64,000 bases of DNA from Mucilaginibacter agri (GTDB taxonomy: Bacteria; Bacteroidota; Bacteroidia; Sphingobacteriales; Sphingobacteriaceae). The stretch lies in assembly GCF_009928685.1 (NCBI RefSeq), contig NZ_WWEO01000041.1, positions 248,001-312,000 on the forward strand, in the 5' to 3' direction. Shown in pieces: positions 9,526 through 18,308 of this stretch (its first letter is position 1; every line of letters starts with the position of its first letter). The notes beneath the pieces were generated by a model. The model was not told the DNA's origin. It was given only the letters and a program-made list of their open reading frames with translations, and ran no database searches. The translations under genes and the position numbers were made by a program.

Positions 9526-9533
9526 CAAAAGTA
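9526..9533 (-). promoter_or_regulatory. Bacteroidota -7 promoter box for the acyltransferase gene
   Basis: TACTTTTG on the minus strand fits TAnnTTTG exactly. It predicts an mRNA leader of roughly 105 bases before the acyltransferase start at 9416. No clear -33 TTG at the right spacing was seen. Confidence 0.5.
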
Positions 9534-9678
9534 TCAATTTTTCGGACATACATCCCTTTTGTATAGGCCGTTATCATAGAGGGTATTTAGCGAATTCCGT
9601 CCGCGCGTTTGAGGGAAAAAAGTTATTGTAGAAAGGCTTTGCTTGCAGTATGACGTTTTCTGTAAAAGAAAGGTTTTG

Positions 9679-9752
9679 TCGGGATGGCGGGATTCGAACC
9701 CACGACCTCCAGCACCCCATGCTGGCGCGATACCGGGCTACGCTACATCCCG
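9679..9752 (-). tRNA. tRNA-Pro (anticodon GGG)
   Basis: A 74-base cloverleaf on the minus strand. The acceptor stem CGGGATG pairs with CATCCCG, with discriminator A. The anticodon stem CCAGC/GCTGG holds the loop ATGGGGT, so the anticodon is GGG. The T arm GTGGG-TTCGAAT-CCCGC is intact. The CCA end is not encoded. A minus-strand -7 box TATATTTG lies at 9769-9776, just upstream. Confidence 0.95.
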
Positions 9753-9768
9753 AAAAGAGTTGATAATG

Positions 9769-9776
9769 CAAATATA
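9769..9776 (-). promoter_or_regulatory. -7 promoter box of tRNA-Pro
   Basis: TATATTTG on the minus strand, 16 bases before the mature 5' end of tRNA-Pro. A TTTG at about 9801-9804 is a possible -33 element with slightly long spacing. Confidence 0.5.
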
Positions 9777-9833
9777 ATTTTTTGTTGATTTCCCTAAAAT
9801 CAAACGCGTGTTTGTTCGTCAACCTACATATAT

Positions 9834-10226
9834 TTGAACAACTCAAATCTCCCGGTGCGCAAAACACGATTGCTTTATTCTGTACTTGTTGTAGTAACTA
9901 TATTTGCCGGCTTAATCTCCCGCCATTACACATTTATACCCTTGTTTATTGGTGATATTTTATGGGCACTAATGGTTTACTTTATTGTCCGTTTCCTGTT
10001 TAGCAGCAAGCCAATAAAATTTGCGGGGATTATCAGCCTGCTGTTTTGCTATGCAATTGAGTTTAGCCAGCTATATAAAGCCCCGTGGATAAACGAGCTG
10101 AGGCATACCCTTTTCGGAAGACTGGTTTTGGGCGAAGGCTTTTTGTGGAGTGATCTGTTATGTTATACCGTAGGGGTTGCAATAGGGATATTAATTGATC
10201 TCCTTCGGCAGAAACCTAAATCCTAA
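9834..10226 (+). CDS. DUF2809 family membrane protein
   Basis: A 130-residue protein with four hydrophobic helices. It carries the DUF2809 pattern: SRHY after the first helix, GDILWALMVYF in the second, CYAIEFSQLY in the third, and a late GEGFLWSDLLCYTVG segment. The role of the family is unknown. It stands between tRNA-Pro and a small convergent membrane gene. Confidence 0.88.
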   Translation: MNNSNLPVRKTRLLYSVLVVVTIFAGLISRHYTFIPLFIGDILWALMVYFIVRFLFSSKPIKFAGIISLLFCYAIEFSQLYKAPWINELRHTLFGRLVLGEGFLWSDLLCYTVGVAIGILIDLLRQKPKS

Positions 10227-10244
10227 TTAAAGCGGCGTTTATAT

Positions 10245-10427
10245 TTATACTGTTTGCTTAGACCTCGACAAAAAGATCAACGACAGCACCAGGATACCAA
10301 TGCCTATTCCTTTTAAGAAACCGTCGGCAAAATCCGGGACGGCTGCAAAATGCTTTACCACAAAACTTGCGGAAATTATCAAAAGACCTATCGGTATCAG
10401 AAAGCGCACTGGTAATAACGGTTTCAT
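10245..10427 (-). CDS. Small two-helix membrane protein
   Basis: A 60-residue protein with two hydrophobic helices (about 7-25 and 38-54) separated by a short polar loop (KHFAAVPDFADG). It ends in the basic tail SRSKQTV. I do not recognise a family. It is convergent with the DUF2809 gene, 18 bases away. The clean two-helix pattern supports a real gene. Confidence 0.6.
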   Translation of the reverse strand: MKPLLPVRFLIPIGLLIISASFVVKHFAAVPDFADGFLKGIGIGILVLSLIFLSRSKQTV

Positions 10428-10595
10428 ACTTCGTTGATTTGTTGCCTAAGGGCTAATTTAAAATAATTTTTCGAGTAAAAACAACGTTGTAAGCTTGGCA
10501 TCATGGCTCGCTAAAAGCGTCGTTGAAGCAGAATAAAAACTAAAACTCTATCTTCGATGCTTAGTTTGTTAAAGCAATACTGCCGATTCTGAAAC

Positions 10596-12035
10596 ATGGC
10601 CAAAAACTACCTCTATAATTTATTACTTACACTCGCTAATTTATTGTTCCCAATATTAAGCTTCCCTTATGTTTCGCGGATGATTGGTCCGGAGGGGATT
10701 GGGAAAGTTCAGTTTGCGTTTTCGTTTGCACAGTACTTTGCCATTATTGCCAATATTGGGGTGCCCATTTACGGGCTAAAGGAAATTGCCCGGCATAAAA
10801 ACGATTTCCAGGCCCGTTCGCAGGTCTTTTCAGAACTGATCACTATTCACTTTCTGGCCTGTTTTTCGTTATCGGTAATTTATTTGGGGGTTATATTTAC
10901 GTTTCCATATTTTGCTGACAACAGAGATATGCACCTTGCAGCAGTTTTGTTGATCTTAATGGGCTTTACTTATATCGAGTGGCTTTACAGCGGTATGGAG
11001 CAGTTCCGGTCGATAGCTTTGCGTTCGGTTTTATTTAAAATAATTGGCCTGGGCCTGCTGTACTTATTTGTCCGCGATCGCAGCGATTTCAGAGTATATC
11101 TCTACATCATGATCTTTTCTTTTATGGGTAACAACGTGCTCAGTTTATTTATGACCAGGGATAAGGTTAAACCTGTATTTTCTAATCTGCAGTTGCGCAA
11201 GCATCTTAAACCGCTATTTTTTATACTGGGCACAACGCTGGCGGCTAGTATGTATACCGATATGGATACGGTTATACTAGGCTTTTTATCAAATAGTAAA
11301 ACAGTAGGATTATATACAGCAGCGGTAAAATTAAGTAAGATCACCCTACCCTTTGTAACCTCTATGGGTGTTATTCTGATGCCCAAAGTTGCCAAGCAAT
11401 TTGCCGACGATAGCATGCAGGAAATTCAGGACACATTGAGCAAAACATTTAACTTTCTGGTGTTTTTTGCCATACCCGTTGTATTTGGCCTCGCTTTGTT
11501 AGCGCCCGAGTTTATTATGCTTTTTTCGGGAAAAGAGTTTTTACCCGCCACCACCAGTATGCAAATTTTATCGCTGCTGCCGCTAATTATCGGTTTTGGG
11601 CATATGTTCTTATACCTGGTGTTGGTGCCTGCGGGTAAGAATCGCGAAATGTTTTCGTGTGTGCTGGGCGGAATGGCGACGAGCCTTATTTTAAATATTT
11701 TACTGGTTCCGCACTTTAAGGCTATCGGTTCGTCCATTGCCAACATTTGCTCAGAAGCTGTGGTTACGCTATTGTATGTTTATTTTATCCGAAAGTACTA
11801 TAGGTTCAGCTACAACTGGTGGCTTATTTTAAAAGCCCTGATAGCAGTACTGATATTTATACCCATTATTTATTTTGCCCGTCAACTGTCTATGCCATTA
11901 ATATATATGGTTGCCAGCTCGGTTGCTGTTTGTGGTTTGATGTATCTGCTATTACAGCTACTGATTTTCAGAAATCCTTTCGTTTTCGAAATTCTGAACT
12001 TTGTGAAAGCTAAATTTTCTAAAGTACAAGCGTGA
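10596..12035 (+). CDS. Polysaccharide flippase (Wzx/RfbX type)
   Basis: A 479-residue integral membrane protein with about 12-14 helices and the N-terminal pattern of Wzx flippases (LLLTLANLLFPILSFPYVSRMIGPEGIGKVQFA is the family opening; the key SRxIGPEGxGxxxFA is intact). Such MOP-superfamily proteins move lipid-linked sugar repeats across the inner membrane. The next gene, a glycosyltransferase, starts within its stop codon, so the two are translated from one mRNA. No polymerase or complete O-antigen locus is visible. Confidence 0.92.
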   Translation: MAKNYLYNLLLTLANLLFPILSFPYVSRMIGPEGIGKVQFAFSFAQYFAIIANIGVPIYGLKEIARHKNDFQARSQVFSELITIHFLACFSLSVIYLGVIFTFPYFADNRDMHLAAVLLILMGFTYIEWLYSGMEQFRSIALRSVLFKIIGLGLLYLFVRDRSDFRVYLYIMIFSFMGNNVLSLFMTRDKVKPVFSNLQLRKHLKPLFFILGTTLAASMYTDMDTVILGFLSNSKTVGLYTAAVKLSKITLPFVTSMGVILMPKVAKQFADDSMQEIQDTLSKTFNFLVFFAIPVVFGLALLAPEFIMLFSGKEFLPATTSMQILSLLPLIIGFGHMFLYLVLVPAGKNREMFSCVLGGMATSLILNILLVPHFKAIGSSIANICSEAVVTLLYVYFIRKYYRFSYNWWLILKALIAVLIFIPIIYFARQLSMPLIYMVASSVAVCGLMYLLLQLLIFRNPFVFEILNFVKAKFSKVQA

Positions 12036-12934
12036 TGAGGATCTCTGTGGTAATGACTACCTATAACGGCGCAAAGTATCTGGAACAGCAGATTCTTTCT
12101 ATTCTCAACCAAACGCTAAAACCAGTTGAGATCATCGTTTGCGACGACCGCTCTACCGACGGCACTGTTGCCATTTTAGAAAAATATCAGCAGCAGCAAA
12201 GGCTAAAATATTTTATAAACGAAGAGAGACTGGGGTATGTACGCAATTTTAAAAAAGCAGTATCCCTGGCTTCGCCTGAAAACTATGTAGCCCTATCAGA
12301 TCAGGACGATGAATGGCTGCCCGAAAAACTCGAAAAATCTGCGGCATTGTTACAATGCATTAACGACAGTAGTATACCCTGCATGGTTCATACCGATTTG
12401 TTTTGGGTTAATGCCGACGGTTCCTTAATAAATCCTTCTTTCCGTAACGAACGCGGGCAGCAGCATTACGAGCTTAACCTCGAGTCGTTAATGTTCAATA
12501 GTTTTGTGAGTGGTTGCACAACATTGTTTAACCCTGAGCTTGCCCGGCGGTTCGCAGATTTTCCAGATGATATTTCGTACCATGACGTCTGGATGGCCTT
12601 AGTATCATTAACCTTCGGCAAGGCAGAACATCTGGCCGAGTCGCTTGTGCGGTATCGAAAGCATGATAATAATGCGAGTGTTAGCGGCGACGTAAAACCT
12701 AAGTCGCGGTATAAGGCTCTTTTTAAGCAGATACTTGTCGCCATTAAAGACCGAAGCCACTTCATGCGCTCTGAGTTCAACACAGTCCGCAAATTTTATC
12801 TGCTTTATAAAGATCAAATGTCGGCAGATAAAAAGCATCTGTTTAAGCGTTTCTTAAACCTTCAACACAAACCCTATATTTTTAAAAAGCTGGCCTATCG
12901 AAAAATGATTCGTAAGCATAGCCTTAAAAAGTAG
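12035..12934 (+). CDS. GT2-family glycosyltransferase
   Basis: A 299-residue cytoplasmic enzyme with a GT-A fold. It opens RISVVMTTYNGAKYLEQQ, with the nucleotide-binding CDDRSTDGT and the metal-binding DQDDEW motif of rhamnosyltransferase-like GT2 enzymes. I chose the ATG at 12035, which overlaps the flippase stop by one base, over a GTG one codon earlier. It probably adds a sugar to the glycan moved by the flippase. Donor and acceptor cannot be read from the sequence. Confidence 0.92.
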   Translation: MRISVVMTTYNGAKYLEQQILSILNQTLKPVEIIVCDDRSTDGTVAILEKYQQQQRLKYFINEERLGYVRNFKKAVSLASPENYVALSDQDDEWLPEKLEKSAALLQCINDSSIPCMVHTDLFWVNADGSLINPSFRNERGQQHYELNLESLMFNSFVSGCTTLFNPELARRFADFPDDISYHDVWMALVSLTFGKAEHLAESLVRYRKHDNNASVSGDVKPKSRYKALFKQILVAIKDRSHFMRSEFNTVRKFYLLYKDQMSADKKHLFKRFLNLQHKPYIFKKLAYRKMIRKHSLKK

Positions 12935-12935
12935 T

Positions 12936-13373
12936 TTATAGCATTCTTTTGCAGGTAGCAATAATGCCGGTTTCGTCATAAATGTTCAACTCTCCTGCAG
13001 CGTTTACCATATATATTTCATTGGCGCGTTCGAGGCTGATATACTTGTTGCCGCTTTTCTTTAATTCCATTGCCGAAGGCGAAATAGCAGGGTTTTCGTC
13101 GATATTCAGCTTTTTCTCGGTAAAGGTAATTACCTGTATGTAAGTCTTCGTCCCTTGGCTCACCAGCTCATAAGCAACATTTTCGCCTTTTTCGGTTTTA
13201 ATATCTCCATCAAGCCATACACCAATTAAATGTGTGCTGTCTTTTCTCACAACCGAATCTTTTTTCGCCACACTTTTGTTGGTTGTAGCTGCTGTATTTG
13301 CCGATTGTTTGCATGATGCGATGGCCATACTTAGGCCCACACCCGCTGCAAGTATTAAAATGGTGTTTTTCAT
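12936..13373 (-). CDS. Small lipoprotein of unknown function
   Basis: A 145-residue protein. The signal sequence ends in a lipobox AIASC with Cys20. A low-complexity A/T/K linker follows, then a compact domain (HLIGVWLDGDIKTEKGENVAYELVSQG, of which GVWLDGD is typical of lipocalin-like small lipoproteins of this phylum). It is convergent with the glycosyltransferase gene, with one base between stops. A -7 box TATATTTG (minus strand) ends eight bases upstream of the ATG, which supports this start. Confidence 0.8.
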   Translation of the reverse strand: MKNTILILAAGVGLSMAIASCKQSANTAATTNKSVAKKDSVVRKDSTHLIGVWLDGDIKTEKGENVAYELVSQGTKTYIQVITFTEKKLNIDENPAISPSAMELKKSGNKYISLERANEIYMVNAAGELNIYDETGIIATCKRML

Positions 13374-13381
13374 ATAGCCTG

Positions 13382-13389
13382 CAAATATA
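13382..13389 (-). promoter_or_regulatory. -7 box of the small lipoprotein gene
   Basis: TATATTTG on the minus strand, eight bases before the ATG at 13373. The mRNA leader would be only a few bases long. Confidence 0.5.
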
Positions 13390-13475
13390 CTGCTTACAAC
13401 TAAAGGCTATAGCTACAATTGATGTGTATAGCCATACGTTTTAACAAAATTTAGTATTTTTATTTTTTTCGATAC

Positions 13476-16400
13476 ATGTATCCCGGCGGCAACTACCAAT
13501 TATTGATAGAGAAGATTGATGTATTTATCCGAAGATATTACATCAATAAATTGCTGCGTGGTTTAATTTTCTGGGGCGCGGTTCTGTTTACGGGTTATAT
13601 AGTTGCAACATTAAGCGAGTATCTCGGTCATTTTACGGCTTTCTTTCGCACCCTTATTTTCTACAGCTTCATTCTGCTTAACCTTGTAATCATAGCCCGG
13701 TTGGTTTTACCACCGCTATTGGCATATTTAAAGCTAGGCAACACTATAAGCCACCAACAAGCGGCCGAAATTATTGGCCAGCATTTTAGCGAAGTGCAAG
13801 ACAAGTTATTAAACACCCTGCAGCTTAAAGCGCTTGTTAGCCAAAACCCGCAGCATAGTCAACTCATTGAGGCAAGTATCGATCAAAAGATAGAAACACT
13901 GCGTCCGGTGCGTTTCCCAACAGCGGTAAACCTCCGCGAAAATGTTAAGCAATTAAAATGGGTTGTAATACCTGTTACCCTGATATTGTTGCTTGCAATT
14001 ATTGCGCCCGCCATTTTAACCGAAGGCACCCGCCGGCTTATTAAACACAATCAATATTTTGCACCGGTTGCGCCGTTTAAGTTTGTTGTACTTAACGGCA
14101 AGTTAAGTGCTACCCAAGGCGACGATTTTAAATTGGACATTAAGCTAAAAGGCGACCAGTTGCCCACTTCGCTTTACATCGAAACCGACGATCATACTTT
14201 TAAACTCGAAAAGCATGGTGTAAGCAGTTTCAGCTATCAGTTTACCAATTTGCAAAAGAATACCACATTTAGGTTAAGCGGCGGCGGATTTACCTCCGAT
14301 AAATATTTGGTGGTAATTAATGCCCGCCCTTCTTTATTACATTTTGATGCTGCCCTAACTTATCCAGCATATTTGCACAAACGTAATGAGACGATAAGCA
14401 ATGCCGGCGATCTTAACATTCCGGCCGGGACAGTGGTTAACTGGAAACTGCACACGCAACATGCCGATCAATTACTACTTGAGGTAAATGGCCGCCGCCA
14501 TCAGCTGGATCCTTCTGCTGATGATGAGTTTAATTACAGCGAACGTATCGTCAAACCGTCGGCCTATTTATTGAAACCATTAAGCAAGCAAGTTAGCCAT
14601 ACCGATTCGGCCTCTTACCAGATCAACGTTATTGCTGATGAAATGCCTGTTATAAACGCTGTAGAAAAAGAAGATTCGGTTAGCATGAAAGCGCTTTACT
14701 TCAACGGCAAAATACAGGACGATCATGGCTTCAGTTCTTTGCGTTTTCATTATACCGTAAAATCAGCCGACCAAAAAAGCAAGGCTATTTCGTATTCACA
14801 ACCGGTTAAGGCTGATCTTGGCCGTACCGAATCCGATTTCTTTTATTTCTGGAATATTAAGGATTTGAAGGCCCAGCCGGGCGACCATATCAGCTACTAT
14901 TTTGAGGTGGCAGATAACGATGCTGTTGCAGGCCCCAAAACCGCCCGTACTCCCGAACGTGAATTGGATATGCCAACCGAACAGCAAATTGCTACCGAAC
15001 TAAATAACGGTACCCAGCAGGTTAAGCAAAAAATGGAATCGGCCGCTAAACTGGCAGCGCAGTTAGAGCGTGAGGCACAACGCCTTAACCAAAACCTGCT
15101 AAACAAAAGCTCGCTTAGTTTCGACGAAAAGAAACAGGTGGAAGACTTACTGCAAAAAAGGAAAGACCTGGATGCTTTGGTAAAAGAGGTTCAGGACGAT
15201 AATAAAAAGAACTCTTATAATCGTCAGCAAAATCAGAAACAAAGCCCGCAGGTAACCGAAATGCAGAACCAGATGGACAAATTGCTGCAAGACCTACTCG
15301 ACCCACAAACCAAAGAAATGCTGCAACAGTTACAACAATTGTTACAGCAGGAACAAAAAGATGCCACGCGCGACGAGCTGAGCAAAATGCAAACGGATAA
15401 CAAATCTTTGAAAAAAGAACTCGACCGCATGCTGGAGCTCTATAAAAAAATGGAGTTTGATCAGAAAATGAATCAAAACATTAACCAGTTAGATCAACTG
15501 GCAGATCAGCAACAAAAACTGGCCGACCAAGCACAGCAGCAGGGCGCAAATAAACAAGACTTGCAACAACAGCAGGACAAAATAAAGCAGGATTTTCAGG
15601 ATGTAAAAAAATCTTTGGATGAACTGAAAAAATCGGCTGAGCAAATGGAAAATCAGCCCAAAATGGACGACACTGCCAAAGATGAGCAGCAGATAGACCA
15701 GCAAATGGATAAAAGTGCCGAAGAGTTGAGCAAGAATGACATGAAGAAGGCTTCCAAATCACAACAATCAGCCGCTCAACAAATGCAGCAACTGGGCCGC
15801 AAATTGAAAAAAGATAGCGAAGATCAGCAGGGCGACGAAGAAAGCGTTAACGCTCAGCAATTACGTGAGCTGCTCAAAAGTTTGGTAAATAGTTCGTTTC
15901 AGCAAGAAAAACTGATGCAAACGTTTAAGGCAACAAACCCATCAGACCCAAATTACGTAGCTTACTCTCAGCAACAAAAAGATATTAAAGACAATTTAAA
16001 AACCGCCGAAGACACATTATATTCGTTAAGTAAACGCGTTCCGCAAATACAATCTACAGTTAATCAGGAAATTAGCTCAATTAATGATCATATTAGCAAA
16101 GCAATTGATAACTTAGGCGACCGAAGAACTGCAGAGGCAAATAAAAATCAGCAGTATGCCATGACGGCCATGAATAATTTGGCACTGATGTTGAACGAAG
16201 TATTAGACCAGTTGCAGAATGCGATGAAGAATGCAAAGGGCGGCAAAGGGAAACAAAAACAAAGCATGGCGCAATTGAGCCAAATGCAGCAGCAGCTGAA
16301 CAATAACATGCAAAAAATGCGTGAGCAGATGCAGCAGGGCAATAAAGGGCAGAGTGCACAGCAGGGTCAGCAAGGCCAAAGCGAGCAGTTAGCACGTATG

Positions 16401-16805
16401 GCCAGGCAACAGCAAATGATACGGCAGGCGCTGGAACAGTACAATAGAAATGAGCTGAAAGATGGAAAAAATGGGGCAGGCAATTTGGATAAAATTGCAA
16501 AACAAATGGAACAAACCGAAAATGATCTCGTAAACAGACGTATTAGTGAGGAATCATTAAAAAGACAACAACAGATCCAGACCCGACTACTTGAGGCTGA
16601 AAAGGCAGAACAGGAACGTGAGCAGGATAAGCAACGTCAAAGCCAGGCAGGTAAAGACACCCCTCCGGGTTATATTAAGGCATTGCAAGATTATCAGCAG
16701 CTTAAAGTAAAACAGACCGAACAGCTTAAAACTGTTTCACCGGAACTGAATTTGTACTATAAACAAAAAGTTAAAAAATATTTTGACCAATTAAATGGTA
16801 AATAA
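13476..16805 (+). CDS. DUF4175 family membrane-anchored protein, Gln-rich coiled coil
   Basis: A 1109-residue protein typical of Bacteroidota DUF4175 proteins. Hydrophobic helices lie near residues 27-50, 55-80 and 162-185. A region of beta-rich periplasmic character follows (about 195-500). The second half (about 510-1090) is a long, very Gln/Lys/Asp-rich coiled coil with many QQQ runs. The role is unknown; the shape suggests a large envelope scaffold. The next three genes (ATPase, ybeY and the peroxidase gene) are on the same strand, and the ATPase start overlaps this stop codon. Confidence 0.9.
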   Translation: MYPGGNYQLLIEKIDVFIRRYYINKLLRGLIFWGAVLFTGYIVATLSEYLGHFTAFFRTLIFYSFILLNLVIIARLVLPPLLAYLKLGNTISHQQAAEIIGQHFSEVQDKLLNTLQLKALVSQNPQHSQLIEASIDQKIETLRPVRFPTAVNLRENVKQLKWVVIPVTLILLLAIIAPAILTEGTRRLIKHNQYFAPVAPFKFVVLNGKLSATQGDDFKLDIKLKGDQLPTSLYIETDDHTFKLEKHGVSSFSYQFTNLQKNTTFRLSGGGFTSDKYLVVINARPSLLHFDAALTYPAYLHKRNETISNAGDLNIPAGTVVNWKLHTQHADQLLLEVNGRRHQLDPSADDEFNYSERIVKPSAYLLKPLSKQVSHTDSASYQINVIADEMPVINAVEKEDSVSMKALYFNGKIQDDHGFSSLRFHYTVKSADQKSKAISYSQPVKADLGRTESDFFYFWNIKDLKAQPGDHISYYFEVADNDAVAGPKTARTPERELDMPTEQQIATELNNGTQQVKQKMESAAKLAAQLEREAQRLNQNLLNKSSLSFDEKKQVEDLLQKRKDLDALVKEVQDDNKKNSYNRQQNQKQSPQVTEMQNQMDKLLQDLLDPQTKEMLQQLQQLLQQEQKDATRDELSKMQTDNKSLKKELDRMLELYKKMEFDQKMNQNINQLDQLADQQQKLADQAQQQGANKQDLQQQQDKIKQDFQDVKKSLDELKKSAEQMENQPKMDDTAKDEQQIDQQMDKSAEELSKNDMKKASKSQQSAAQQMQQLGRKLKKDSEDQQGDEESVNAQQLRELLKSLVNSSFQQEKLMQTFKATNPSDPNYVAYSQQQKDIKDNLKTAEDTLYSLSKRVPQIQSTVNQEISSINDHISKAIDNLGDRRTAEANKNQQYAMTAMNNLALMLNEVLDQLQNAMKNAKGGKGKQKQSMAQLSQMQQQLNNNMQKMREQMQQGNKGQSAQQGQQGQSEQLARMARQQQMIRQALEQYNRNELKDGKNGAGNLDKIAKQMEQTENDLVNRRISEESLKRQQQIQTRLLEAEKAEQEREQDKQRQSQAGKDTPPGYIKALQDYQQLKVKQTEQLKTVSPELNLYYKQKVKKYFDQLNGK

Positions 16806-17229
16806 TATGCAAGAGGCCAACGTAGGAGACACCAAACTTTATACTTTACAATTACCGTCGAAACCGGAAAGTATAGTGGAGTTGGAGAATTTAATTGAAG
16901 ATATAGCAGATACTTACGAGGTGAGCGACGACACCTTTGCCAATATGATGACGTGCTTAAACGAAGTGGTGATGAACGCTATTGTGCATGGCAACAAGCT
17001 TGATGAAAACAAAAAGGTTATCGTCAATGCTGAGATAGAAGGCAAACGTGTTATCTGGACGGTAACCGATGAGGGGGCTGGTTTTGACTACAATAATCTG
17101 CCCGACCCTACCGCAGAAGCAAACTTGGAAAACTTAACAGGCCGTGGTGTTTTTATAGTTAAACAACTCTCAGATCAATGTATTTTCAATGCCAATGGCA
17201 ACGAAGTTGAATTACACTTTAAGATCTAA
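16795..17229 (+). CDS. RsbW-like ATP-binding protein (anti-sigma/serine kinase type)
   Basis: A 144-residue HATPase domain protein. The N box is LNEVVMNAIVHGN, the G1 box DEGAGFD, and the G2 box GRGVFIVKQL. In other phyla RsbW/SpoIIAB proteins bind sigma factors or phosphorylate anti-anti-sigma factors. No sigma factor or STAS partner is nearby, so the target is unknown. The start overlaps the DUF4175 stop; a second ATG at 16807 is equally possible. Its stop overlaps the ybeY start. Confidence 0.85.
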   Translation: MVNNMQEANVGDTKLYTLQLPSKPESIVELENLIEDIADTYEVSDDTFANMMTCLNEVVMNAIVHGNKLDENKKVIVNAEIEGKRVIWTVTDEGAGFDYNNLPDPTAEANLENLTGRGVFIVKQLSDQCIFNANGNEVELHFKI

Positions 17230-17654
17230 TGCCCGCTATCAATTTTTTTCAGGAAGATGTAAGCTTTAAATTAACAGATAAGCTGAAATTAAAGAAATGG
17301 ATAACCGAAGCTATTATGGCCGAGGGATACAAGCTACAAGAGCTTAACTACATCTTTTGCTCTGACCAGTACCTGCTGCAAATGAATCAGCAATATTTAG
17401 ATCACGATACCCTTACTGATATCATAACCTTCGATAATTCCGAAACACCGGGCAAAATTGTAGGCGATATTTTTATCTCTATCGAGCGTATTTGGGAAAA
17501 CGCCGAGAAGTTTAAAGTTAGCAAAATGCGCGAACTGCAACGGGTGGTTATACACGGGGCTCTGCACCTGGTGGGATACGCCGATAAAAAGCCTGCAGAT
17601 AAAAAGCTAATGACCGAAAAAGAAGACTTTTATCTGAATAAAGTAACCTTTTAA
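17229..17654 (+). CDS. ybeY: Endoribonuclease YbeY, rRNA maturation factor
   Basis: A 141-residue single-strand RNase that finishes 16S rRNA processing and takes part in ribosome quality control. The zinc-binding motif is HGALHLVGYADKK near residue 111; the third His ligand of the usual HGxLHLxGYDH is replaced by Lys-rich sequence, a change common in this phylum. The ITFDNSETPGKIVGDIFIS stretch is also typical. It is translationally coupled to the ATPase gene (TAATG overlap). Confidence 0.93.
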   Translation: MPAINFFQEDVSFKLTDKLKLKKWITEAIMAEGYKLQELNYIFCSDQYLLQMNQQYLDHDTLTDIITFDNSETPGKIVGDIFISIERIWENAEKFKVSKMRELQRVVIHGALHLVGYADKKPADKKLMTEKEDFYLNKVTF

Positions 17655-17723
17655 ATAGTTTAATTTGTATTACTAATTGTAATACAGAAAATCTAATACC
17701 CAACAAACTAACTATTAAAAACG

Positions 17724-18236
17724 ATGAAAACATTAGCACTAATTTTTGCTTTGCTGTTTGTAACAGCTCCCGCCTCTATTTATACTTTTAAACTAAAAAG
17801 TATCGATGGCGATAAAATGTCATTGGCAAAATACAAAGGCAAAAAAATCCTTATTGTTAACACAGCTTCTAAATGTGGCTTTACCAAACAATACAAAGAT
17901 CTGGAGACATTATCAGAGAAATATAAAGATAAACTGGTAGTAGTTGGTTTCCCTGCTAACAACTTTGGCGGTCAGGAACCTGGCACAGAGCAGGATATCA
18001 AAACATTTTGCCATGATAACTTCAACGTTACCTTCCCGATGAGCGGTAAGGTTAGCGTTTTAGGTTTAGATATTGATCCTTTATTCCAGTACTTAACTAC
18101 TGCTCCAAACCCTGATTTTACAGGCGATATTAAATGGAACTTCGAGAAATTTTTGATCGACGAAAACGGTAAACTGATCCATCGCTACCGTTCACAAACT
18201 ACCCCGCTTGATCCGGCTATTACCAACGCATTGTAA
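17724..18236 (+). CDS. Glutathione peroxidase-family thiol peroxidase, exported
   Basis: A 170-residue peroxidase with an N-terminal signal-like helix (1-19). The peroxidatic Cys lies in NTASKCGFT. Gln and Trp of the catalytic set are seen in GGQEPG and KWNFEKF. A second Cys in TFCHDNFNVTFPM is placed as the resolving residue, so thioredoxin-like reduction is more likely than glutathione. FPANNFGG replaces the more usual FPCNQFGG. It removes lipid or hydrogen peroxides, probably outside the inner membrane. A strong terminator follows. Confidence 0.92.
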   Translation: MKTLALIFALLFVTAPASIYTFKLKSIDGDKMSLAKYKGKKILIVNTASKCGFTKQYKDLETLSEKYKDKLVVVGFPANNFGGQEPGTEQDIKTFCHDNFNVTFPMSGKVSVLGLDIDPLFQYLTTAPNPDFTGDIKWNFEKFLIDENGKLIHRYRSQTTPLDPAITNAL

Positions 18237-18257
18237 TTTATAACAATACTATATTGC

Positions 18258-18294
18258 AAAAAGGGTCCCGATAAAATTTATCGGGACCCTTTTT
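18258..18294. terminator. Bidirectional terminator between convergent genes
   Basis: AAAAAGGGTCCCGATAAA pairs perfectly with TTTATCGGGACCCTTTTT, with A- and T-tracts at the ends. It lies between the stops of the peroxidase gene and the minus-strand mlaD gene, and should serve both. Confidence 0.92.
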
Positions 18295-18308
18295 GTTTAA
18301 TTATTCTA

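Noticed and set aside
9574..9867. A minus-strand 97-codon frame across tRNA-Pro
   Set aside because: It is read through the tRNA gene and has no protein-like features; the cloverleaf explains the sequence.
15481..16500. Long minus-strand open frames opposite the DUF4175 gene
   Set aside because: They are shadows of the Gln/Lys-rich coiled coil, whose CAG/AAA codons rarely give stops on the other strand.
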